A stretch of 9,778 nucleotides of DNA from Candidatus Falkowiibacteriota bacterium (GTDB taxonomy: Bacteria > Patescibacteriota > Patescibacteriia > UBA11705 > JACRDX01). Below the pieces are notes generated by a model. The model searched no databases. It saw only the letters and a program-made list of their open reading frames with translations, and was not told the DNA's origin. Position numbers and translations under genes: made by a program. Below, piece after piece: positions 1 to 5,386 of this stretch (positions are counted from its first letter, which is position 1; every line of letters starts with the position of its first letter). The stretch lies in the NCBI GenBank assembly GCA_016212745.1, contig JACRDX010000070.1:1-9778 (forward strand). Reading direction: 5' to 3'.

Positions 1-318
1 TGTAATTCTGGCCGGCCTGCGAATTCTGATTGAGCACCCGGGCACGCTTAAACAGCTCTCGTCTGCTGTGTCTTTTGCCCACGAACGTTGAATTATTTTT
101 GGATTTATAAAAGCAGCCTTTCCATTTTGTGTTGCAACAATAATCAAACGTTTACTGACGCCAATCTGCGGCGCAGCAAGACCAATACCGTGTTTTTCCA
201 GCATTAATTTACCCATTTCATTAATGAGCTTTTTTGTCTTTGGCAATTTAATTTCACCTAAGCTGACTCGCCTTGCTTTTTTACGCAAACGTTCATCAGG
301 AAAAATTAAAATATTCAT
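1..318 (-). CDS. def: Peptide deformylase, C-terminus cut by the window edge
   Basis: Peptide deformylase is a cytoplasmic metalloenzyme that removes the N-formyl group from the initiator methionine of nascent proteins. The visible 106 residues contain family motif 1, GIGLAAPQIG (residues 44-53), and motif 2, ESCLSVPG (87-94), in which Cys89 is the expected metal ligand. Motif 3 (HExxH, the two histidine ligands and catalytic Glu) would lie just outside the window, so it cannot be checked. The ATG at 318 starts MNILIFPDERLRKKA, a normal deformylase beginning, and has no Shine-Dalgarno sequence upstream. It lies 11 bp after the priA stop on the same strand, matching the priA-def(-fmt) order known in many bacteria, so the two are probably cotranscribed. 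The family assignment is secure; activity is inferred because a third of the protein is unseen. Confidence 0.95.
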   Translation of the reverse strand, partial: MNILIFPDERLRKKARRVSLGEIKLPKTKKLINEMGKLMLEKHGIGLAAPQIGVSKRLIIVATQNGKAAFINPKIIQRSWAKDTADESCLSVPGCSIRIRRPARIT

Positions 319-329
319 AAAGCATTGAA

Positions 330-2237
330 TTATAACAATGACACAGGGTCCTTGTCAATTCGCCAGTCAGCACCAAATAACGCGATAATGTCATTTGATA
401 AATCTTTATTTTTGCCGCCAACAGCGGATTTTAACAAAATTTGCCATTGATATTTTTTTCTAACCTTTTTCGCGTAAAAGGGAAATGGCGCCAAAACATC
501 CAACCCTAAACTTGCTAATTTTTTATAAATCCTGTCAGCTTCTTTCGCAACTTTTGCCTCGTCATCACCCTGGCAAATGAATTTTATCAATTCAACAAAC
601 GGCGGATATTTAAAATTTTTTCTAAAATCAATTTCTTGTTCAAAAAAAGTTGAGTAGGGAAGTCCAAAAGATTTTATGGCTAGATTGTCAATGAAACGAG
701 TCTGAACAATTACCTTGGGTGCGTGGCTCGCGAATCTTGCGTTAACAACCAACTCATTCAAAAATTCGTAAAGCCGAGAACTGGCAAAATAATCAGCCAA
801 ATACAATGCGCTGTCAGCATACACAATGCCAAGCAAAGAAAACTGCGGCCAATTTGGCTTGTTCAAAATTTCAGCTGTCGCGATAACAATATCTGCGTTC
901 AAATTTTCGTCCTTATTTTCGCAAACAATGCTCACGCGCGCGGCCGGATATAATTTGTTAATTGCTTTGGCAATTTGCTCAATGCCAATGCCGCGCTGCT
1001 TCAAATTGGAGCCCTGGCATTTTGGGCAGCTTAACAGAACATCTTGTTTGTGGCCGCACCGAAAGCATTGCAAATTTTTATCCATAATACTCATTGGCAA
1101 TTTGCAGGTTGGGCACGCTGCTACGAATCCACAGTCAGAACAAAATAATGACGTTGCAGCGCCTTTGCGGTTAACAATAAGTAAAGACCGCTGTTTCGCT
1201 CCTAAAGCTTGTTCTAGGGCTTCCAAGAGCTCAAAAGACAGGTGTTTTGAAGCGGCCGCGCTATAAATATCTTGTGTGCTGATGATGCGCGGTTGCCAAT
1301 CAATTGTTCCCAAAATAATTTGTTTCCATTTTTCATTTTTGGCTTCAAAATAATCAACAATTCTTGGCGCGCAGCTGGCTAAAAGCAGAATCGCATTATG
1401 CTGCGCGCTTAACCATTTTGTAACCGTAATTCCATGAAATCTGGGATTTTGGTCGTAATTTTTATAGTCAACAGAATGGCTGGAATCAACAAGAATCGCG
1501 GCCAGATTGTTAAACGTAAAAAATAGCGCGCTGCGCGTGCCGATAATAATTTTATATTTTCCGTCAAAAATTCCTTGCCAAATCGCATTGTGTTGATTTT
1601 TAGCAATCAGCGCCTTAGATGTAATAACAATTGTTTTGTCTGCCATTTTTTTTGGCAAACATTGCAAAAATTTTTCCATGGCTGCGATGTTCGGAAACAG
1701 CAGCAAACATTGTTTGTCTTCCGCGGCAATACGTGTCGCAGTTTCAACAAAAAACTGACTCTTCAATTCATTGTCATAATCAAACAACAAATATTTTTTA
1801 TCGCTTGAACAAAACATTTGTTCAACAAGTTTTTTTATATTTGCCGGAATGTTTGTTATTGGTCGCGAACCTGTCTTTGCCAACGGTATATCAACATTGT
1901 CCGAAAATTTTTTCTTCGGAATATCTGGTACCATCATTTTCAAAATTCCAGGTAAAGAATAATAATAATGTTCGCTGATTTTTTTCGCCAACTCAATTTG
2001 CTGGCAGGGGATTGTCAATAATATTTTGGCGTCAGAAGATATTATTTTAAATTTATTCGCAGCAATGTCCGAAGTTTTTGGAAAATCAATAACCAACCCT
2101 AAAATCGCTTTTCCGCGAAATGGCACTTCTATTACATTTCCAATTGATAGCCGCGCGGCATCAGGTGCCAAATAATCCAAATAATCCATGCCGCGCGGCA
2201 TTCGTCTTAGTGGAACTATTCGGACGATATTAGACAT
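330..2237 (-). CDS. priA: PriA-family replication restart protein with degenerate helicase motifs
   Basis: PriA recognises stalled forks and reloads the replicative helicase. This 635-residue protein has the family layout: an N-terminal DNA-binding part (about 1-105), a helicase-like core (145-510) and a C-terminal domain with YPPFVEL (544-550). Eight cysteines in four CxxC pairs (366/369, 375/378, 391/394, 404/407) keep both zinc sites, and GTRSALFFTFNNL (233-245) and RGIGIEQIAKAI (415-426) are clearly PriA-like. The ATPase is not intact. The Walker A region near 149-160 has no GKT, the DEEH box reads DSSH (251-254), LGSATPS reads LASCAPR (286-292), and the AGRAGR arginine-finger motif is absent near 495-505. 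It therefore probably cannot unwind DNA and may act as a structural loader; helicase-deficient PriA proteins are known in actinobacteria. The reading frame is uninterrupted, so this is not a fresh pseudogene. No Shine-Dalgarno is visible; def follows after 11 bp. Confidence 0.93.
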   Translation of the reverse strand: MSNIVRIVPLRRMPRGMDYLDYLAPDAARLSIGNVIEVPFRGKAILGLVIDFPKTSDIAANKFKIISSDAKILLTIPCQQIELAKKISEHYYYSLPGILKMMVPDIPKKKFSDNVDIPLAKTGSRPITNIPANIKKLVEQMFCSSDKKYLLFDYDNELKSQFFVETATRIAAEDKQCLLLFPNIAAMEKFLQCLPKKMADKTIVITSKALIAKNQHNAIWQGIFDGKYKIIIGTRSALFFTFNNLAAILVDSSHSVDYKNYDQNPRFHGITVTKWLSAQHNAILLLASCAPRIVDYFEAKNEKWKQIILGTIDWQPRIISTQDIYSAAASKHLSFELLEALEQALGAKQRSLLIVNRKGAATSLFCSDCGFVAACPTCKLPMSIMDKNLQCFRCGHKQDVLLSCPKCQGSNLKQRGIGIEQIAKAINKLYPAARVSIVCENKDENLNADIVIATAEILNKPNWPQFSLLGIVYADSALYLADYFASSRLYEFLNELVVNARFASHAPKVIVQTRFIDNLAIKSFGLPYSTFFEQEIDFRKNFKYPPFVELIKFICQGDDEAKVAKEADRIYKKLASLGLDVLAPFPFYAKKVRKKYQWQILLKSAVGGKNKDLSNDIIALFGADWRIDKDPVSLL

Positions 2238-2261
2238 ATCAAAACAATCAACAAGGATTAT

Positions 2262-2429
2262 TTACGGCCTTCGCCTTTTCTTACACCTCGCTTGCATTTT
2301 CAGGTGTCCGATTTTTTCGGACACCTCGCTACCTTCCGCTTTTAGCTTGGATTTTAAATCATTCCAATATTTTCTTGGTCTATCAGTTTGCGCTAATACT
2401 TCCACCACATCCATACTGGCGAAATGCTA
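2262..2429 (-). pseudogene. Remnant of a Bro-N (BRO/antirepressor N-terminal) family gene
   Basis: On the minus strand just upstream of priA, an open stretch after an in-frame TAG (2427-2429) reads HFASMDVVEVLAQTDRPRKY, continuing WNDLKSKLKAEGSEVSEKIG and then HLKMQA, before a basic tail and TAA (2262-2264). The pattern (W)xFxxxDVVEVL...PRKYWxDLKxKLxxEG...EKIxxLKMxA is the core of the Bro-N domain found in phage antirepressors and in many Patescibacteria genomes. The TAG sits where family members normally have Trp (TGG to TAG is one base change). The usual continuation after LKMQA (DGKMRxTD...IQSIPSPKAEPF) is absent. Both ends are therefore lost, leaving about 46 recognisable residues of a protein that is normally several hundred long. 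The ATG at 2414 could start a 50-codon peptide, but a relic is more likely. Family recognition is from memory of the motif, not a search. Confidence 0.7.
2302..2326. repeat. Perfect 10-bp inverted repeat with 5-nt loop
   Basis: AGGTGTCCGA (2302-2311) and TCGGACACCT (2317-2326) are exact reverse complements around a TTTTT loop. No T-run follows on either strand, so it is not a canonical terminator. It lies inside the Bro-N remnant, where it encodes the VSEKIGHL region, so ancestral coding may explain it. ACACCTCGCT also occurs as a direct repeat at 2283-2292 and 2321-2330, which allows a weaker alternative hairpin. Confidence 0.8.
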
Positions 2430-2461
2430 CAATCTGGTTTAAATTTGGTATTTTTAGGTAT

Positions 2462-2470
2462 TTATCCACA
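2462..2470 (+). promoter_or_regulatory. Single consensus DnaA-box sequence
   Basis: TTATCCACA matches the strongest DnaA-box consensus (TTATNCACA) exactly and ends 4 bp before the -35 hexamer of the promoter at 2475-2504. One isolated 9-mer can occur by chance, and I saw no other copy in the window, so this is not an origin. DnaA control of the adjacent promoter is possible but only inferred. Confidence 0.3.
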
Positions 2471-2474
2471 GCTA

Positions 2475-2504
2475 TTGACAACAAGCCGATTGTTGCAGTA
2501 TAAT
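2475..2504 (+). promoter_or_regulatory. Near-consensus sigma-70 promoter of the small RNA
   Basis: TTGACA (2475-2480) and TATAAT (2499-2504) both match the vegetative consensus perfectly, with an 18-bp spacer. The predicted start, about 7 nt downstream (near 2511), falls just before the 5' strand of the RNA's closing helix. This is the strongest promoter in the window and reads away from priA. Confidence 0.85.
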
Positions 2505-2510
2505 TAACTT

Positions 2511-2628
2511 AGAAGATAAGTCCTTAGGGTAAAGCTTCGTGGAGGGCGTTCTCCATCAGGAACATCCCGTTGAAACAAAGACATTCCCAAAAGGCTCTTA
2601 CTTAAATCCGCTTTTAGAGCGGGTTTTT
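2511..2628 (+). ncRNA. Candidate structured small RNA of about 118 nt, family unknown
   Basis: A perfect promoter lies directly upstream and an intrinsic terminator forms the 3' end, leaving a transcript of about 118 nt. The ends pair into a long closing helix. 2513-2515 pair with 2601-2603, 2517-2520 with 2597-2600, 2522-2525 with 2591-2594, and 2527-2529 with 2586-2588. That is 14 Watson-Crick pairs broken only by a one-base bulge and two 1x2 internal loops. Inside is a hairpin TGGAG-GGCGTT-CTCCA (2540-2555). An alternative pairing of GGG (2544-2546) and GTT (2548-2550) with CCC (2566-2568) and AAC (2561-2563) is also possible. The terminator hairpin starts at the base after the helix. I could not match it to SRP RNA (no GGAAG/AGCAGC domain), tmRNA, RNase P RNA, 5S or tRNA. 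A 6S-like role is conceivable from the long-helix shape but unsupported by sequence. A 60-codon plus-strand frame from 2539 crosses it and has no family resemblance. Confidence 0.62.
2604..2628 (+). terminator. Intrinsic terminator of the small RNA
   Basis: AAATCCGCT (2604-2612) pairs with AGCGGGTTT (2618-2626), with one T-G wobble, around the loop TTTAG. The T-run is TTTTT (2624-2628). The stop codon of the convergent DUF3800-type gene (2614-2616) lies in the loop. On the minus strand the same hairpin is followed by ATTTAAG, so it would be at best a weak terminator in that direction. Confidence 0.75.
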
Positions 2629-3120
2629 GATTTGTATAAGCCGGAATCCAACATCTTCAAATACATGTCCTATATCATTTTGGTATTCTCTGTAAAAAGT
2701 GTTAGAAACGAAATCTGCTAATTCAACCAAAATATCTAAATATGAATGAACGGCTTTGTAAACACAATGAGTGCTAGTGAATTTATTTTTTAGAAATTTA
2801 TCAATTTCTTTCTGGAATTTTTTTTCGGCCAACTTCCCGCCGTCATGTTTTCTGGCATCAATAATTATCCTCACCTTTTGGTATTCTCCAAGAGACATTT
2901 CCATAAAAAGTTTTTTCAATAAATCAGCGTAAACAGAGTCAAATTTTATTTTCTCATTATCAAAATAATTAAAAGGTAGTTCTTGGGTTAGTTGAAAAAT
3001 CGAAAGGATGGTTACATCGTGCCTGCCTAATAATTTTATACTTCTTTCTTTCAATTTTTTAAAATGAGAATCTGCGGCATGAATACGGCGTCTAGACTTT
3101 GCGTATTCTTTTCGTATCAT
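2614..3120 (-). CDS. DUF3800-family protein missing its N-terminus (probable truncated gene)
   Basis: The 168-residue product resembles the central and C-terminal parts of DUF3800 proteins, predicted RNase H-fold proteins common in defence and mobile regions. Visible matches are RIHAAD (12-17), VRIIIDARK with Asp88, and LVELADFVSNTFYREYQ (131-147) with Asp136, like the family's LQLADLIAGAIFRxYE segment. The family's N-terminal DESG motif, carrying a putative catalytic Asp, is absent. In frame upstream of the ATG the sequence stays open to a TAA at 3172-3174 and reads IYGFAVLDDKILRKRWK, which looks like the next family segment. The resemblance thus extends to within a few bases of the preceding gene's stop (3178), where no room remains for the DESG segment. 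The 5' end was probably deleted, so the protein may be inactive. The ATG at 3120 has no clear ribosome-binding site. Assignment is by motif memory only. Confidence 0.72.
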   Translation of the reverse strand: MIRKEYAKSRRRIHAADSHFKKLKERSIKLLGRHDVTILSIFQLTQELPFNYFDNEKIKFDSVYADLLKKLFMEMSLGEYQKVRIIIDARKHDGGKLAEKKFQKEIDKFLKNKFTSTHCVYKAVHSYLDILVELADFVSNTFYREYQNDIGHVFEDVGFRLIQIKNPL

Positions 3121-3177
3121 TTTCCAACGTTTGCGGAGTATTTTATCATCTAAAACAGCAAAACCATAAATTTATTT

Positions 3178-3966
3178 TTACGCAAATACAAATTGACCGA
3201 CGAGATAGCCAACGCCGAACGGCGCCTCATAACTCAAAACCTCAAATTCATAATTCATGTTTTTAACAATTCCCAACAAAACAAGAATTGACCGCAAACC
3301 GCATTCGCCGGCGATTTCTATAAGCTCTGGGTCAATGGTCAATACGCTTTCCGCTTTTTTCTGCTTTAACAATTGAACAATTTTTTTATCAAATTGCTTG
3401 GCGCGTGGCGAAAAGCCAGCTGGCGCGTTAAGCGCCAGCCGGTGCGATAAATCGCCGGATGCGATTATCGCATACCGCTTTTCCCCAGCCGCGATTGCTT
3501 CTTTTAACTCTATTCCAAACTGCAAATGTTTTTCATAATTAAATAACGAATAAGTAATCGGCACAATTCGTACATCTTTTAATTTTTGCGCCAAATAAAA
3601 CAGCGGCACGCTACAACCATGATCCAAATTATCTTGCCGCGACAAAACAGTCGGAATTTTTACCTCAACTTGTTCTTTGAAATGATTAATAAACTCCAAA
3701 TCTGATTTAAATCTCATTTCAGTTTCAAAATCTCCAAATTCCTGAAACCGCGCAACATATTCTTCGGCCGTATTAATATTAAACGCGTCAGGAAATAACT
3801 CGCCATGCGGCGAAATAATAATAATGGTATCTGGCGCTGATTTTATCAGCTCTTCTTCTAACAAATTCAATGCTTTTGCTGTTTTTTTAATTTTATTCAA
3901 ATTGTCTTGCCCAATATTCGGAATAAGTATTGGCGGATGGGGGACAATTCCCGCGAAAACCAACAT
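3178..3966 (-). CDS. LigB-type class III extradiol dioxygenase-fold protein (AmmeMemoRadiSam-associated type)
   Basis: The 262-residue product begins GIVPHPPILIPNIG, the signature of LigB-like proteins of the COG3885 type (the N-terminal half of AmmeMemoRadiSam protein A, related to Memo). Conserved histidines are His10 (VPHPP), His54 (ISPHGE), His116 (LDHGC) and His175 (GDLSHR), the first two being the expected metal ligands. ECGLRS (221-226) follows, and FGVGYLVGQF closes the domain. The length fits a single LigB domain; the AMMECR1 domain often fused behind it is absent, and no Memo or radical-SAM partner is in the window. The physiological substrate of this group is not established, so ring cleavage should not be assumed. 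The gene starts 4 bp after the stop of the secreted repeat protein, which indicates cotranscription, and has no Shine-Dalgarno sequence. Confidence 0.88.
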   Translation of the reverse strand: MLVFAGIVPHPPILIPNIGQDNLNKIKKTAKALNLLEEELIKSAPDTIIIISPHGELFPDAFNINTAEEYVARFQEFGDFETEMRFKSDLEFINHFKEQVEVKIPTVLSRQDNLDHGCSVPLFYLAQKLKDVRIVPITYSLFNYEKHLQFGIELKEAIAAGEKRYAIIASGDLSHRLALNAPAGFSPRAKQFDKKIVQLLKQKKAESVLTIDPELIEIAGECGLRSILVLLGIVKNMNYEFEVLSYEAPFGVGYLVGQFVFA

Positions 3967-3970
3967 AATT

Positions 3971-5353
3971 TTATAATGTTAAGTCAGCGCCAAGCGCAAG
4001 AAAATTCATTATTTGTTTGCTCACAACCATAACATTTTTGTTGTCATAACCCAACTTTGTAAAAACATTTGTCGGCACCAATCTGCGTATTCCATTTGCC
4101 ACAACATAAATCGCATCATTATCAAAAACTTTTACCAACGCGCCATCTTTTGGCAAAACAGGATCTCCTGTTTTGTATTTGTCCAATTCTTTTGGCGACA
4201 CTTTAACGATTTTCAGCGTAGGATAATTAAACAACATAATATCTTTGCCCCAAATTGGATATTTTACGCCATTTTTAAGATAAAAAACAGCGCCGATTGT
4301 TTTGTCCTGCAAAAGCCCGCCAAGTGGAAATGAATCTTTTATTGTAATCGGCTCTCCTAAAACATAACCCATAATATCTATTTCATCAACCTTGGTTATT
4401 TCTTCTGGATTAAAACCCAAAGATTTGAAAACATCATTTGATTCAAACCTACGTATTGTTAAACCATCAACCAAATATCTGCCGCCAGTCGGGAGTTGCA
4501 GCAAAGAATATTGCGCCAACTTGATATCCTTGCCTTGCTCAAATTTCAAAAGCTCTGTCTTGTCAATTTGAACAATCATTTTCGTGTCATACCGAGAAAC
4601 AAAAGCCGGCCAGTTGGTAAATGCTCTGCGCTTGTTTTTTTGTATAAGCCAAATTGTCGGGTCATCTTTAACTTTTAACAATGAACCATCCGGATAAATC
4701 GGCGCGCTTGGCAAACTTATTGTATCGCCATAAAAATCTCCCCAAATATCCCAAAGATTAAAATTACCAGTGACATGCGGTGTATAATTATACAAATTCG
4801 CTGTTGCCTGATTGCTAATTACAATATCTTGGCCATCAATAGTATATGCGCCACCAACTTTTTTCAGCCAACTTAAAGTTTGATTTTCAACATACCAGCG
4901 CATCAAGCCAGCGCAACGATCTATTTGGTTGGCAAAACCCTTAAAAATCGCTTTTGTCGGGTCTGTCAAATCGCAGCCATCGCAAACACCATAACCCATT
5001 GCCCAATCATATTTTTTTTGCGTAGGAGAAGCGTCGGTAATCAATCCCTGTTCTTTTTGCAACATTGCTATTAAAAATTTTGGATTTACTGTGTATGTTT
5101 TTGCAGCATTAAAAATAATATCAGCCGCGTTTTTTACTATGCCATCAATGTCAGCTACCCGATAGTTTGCCAATGTTCCGGGCTTTGTAGCCAAAAAAAG
5201 CTGAATGTCAGACGAATTCCATTCAACGCTAAACATGTCATTATCAGTAATTATTGCGTTAGCATCAAAAATTCTGTCTCCTGCAAATATTGGATAGGGG
5301 AATATCAACGTGATAGCAATTGCGGTTAAACCAAAAAACTTCACTTTACTCAT
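3971..5353 (-). CDS. Secreted lysozyme-fold-like protein with four C-terminal repeats
   Basis: The 460-residue protein starts with a signal peptide (charged MSKVK, hydrophobic 6-22, likely cleavage after IFA, 22-24) and should be exported. Residues about 75-210 resemble the lysozyme-superfamily domain of actinobacterial and Patescibacteria surface proteins. Matching segments are FLIAMLQKEQGLI (93-105, Glu101 the candidate catalytic acid), YDWAMGYGVCDGC (115-127), FKGFANQIDRCAGLMRWY (137-154) and NYTPHV (189-194). Cys124, 127 and 147 might form disulfides. Residues 221-460 hold four repeats of about 60 residues, starting near 221, 278, 338 and 400. Each has a hydrophobic strand, a basic turn and an aromatic helix-like part, for example IWLIQKNKRRAF, RYLVDGLTIRRF, VFYLKNGVKYPI and IYVVANGIRRLV. 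The repeats may bind the wall or partner cells. It lies 33 bp past clpB with its own promoter and 4 bp before the LigB-type gene. Enzymatic activity is inferred only. Confidence 0.72.
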   Translation of the reverse strand: MSKVKFFGLTAIAITLIFPYPIFAGDRIFDANAIITDNDMFSVEWNSSDIQLFLATKPGTLANYRVADIDGIVKNAADIIFNAAKTYTVNPKFLIAMLQKEQGLITDASPTQKKYDWAMGYGVCDGCDLTDPTKAIFKGFANQIDRCAGLMRWYVENQTLSWLKKVGGAYTIDGQDIVISNQATANLYNYTPHVTGNFNLWDIWGDFYGDTISLPSAPIYPDGSLLKVKDDPTIWLIQKNKRRAFTNWPAFVSRYDTKMIVQIDKTELLKFEQGKDIKLAQYSLLQLPTGGRYLVDGLTIRRFESNDVFKSLGFNPEEITKVDEIDIMGYVLGEPITIKDSFPLGGLLQDKTIGAVFYLKNGVKYPIWGKDIMLFNYPTLKIVKVSPKELDKYKTGDPVLPKDGALVKVFDNDAIYVVANGIRRLVPTNVFTKLGYDNKNVMVVSKQIMNFLALGADLTL

Positions 5354-5364
5354 AAGTTGATCTC

Positions 5365-5378
5365 ATTATAGCACAAAA
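5365..5378 (-). promoter_or_regulatory. Extended -10 promoter of the secreted repeat protein gene
   Basis: On the minus strand TTTTGTGCTATAAT contains a perfect -10 (TATAAT, 5365-5370) with the TGN extension (5371-5373) and no good -35 (AAGATA at the right distance). Only 11 nt separate TATAAT from the ATG, so the 5' leader would be about 4 nt or none. The site sits between the clpB stop and this gene. It shares 13 of 14 bases with the thpR promoter. Confidence 0.65.
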
Positions 5379-5386
5379 TCCCACTT

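Noticed and set aside
2302..2326. Strong hairpin considered as a terminator
   Set aside because: No T-run follows on either strand; the stem coincides with codons of the Bro-N remnant.
2188..2442. 84-codon plus-strand frame over the priA start region
   Set aside because: It is antisense to the priA start and the Bro-N remnant, whose minus-strand translation is recognisable.
2455..2510. Replication origin suggested by the DnaA box
   Set aside because: Only one box, no cluster, no adjacent dnaA or dnaN.
2511..2628. Small RNA considered as SRP RNA, tmRNA or 6S RNA
   Set aside because: It lacks the conserved SRP domain IV loop residues, is too short and has no tRNA-like ends for tmRNA, and shows no recognisable 6S sequence; only the long-helix shape is reminiscent.
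2539..2721. 60-codon plus-strand frame starting inside the small RNA
   Set aside because: It crosses the intrinsic terminator, overlaps the convergent gene, and the sequence is better explained by RNA structure; no protein family resemblance.
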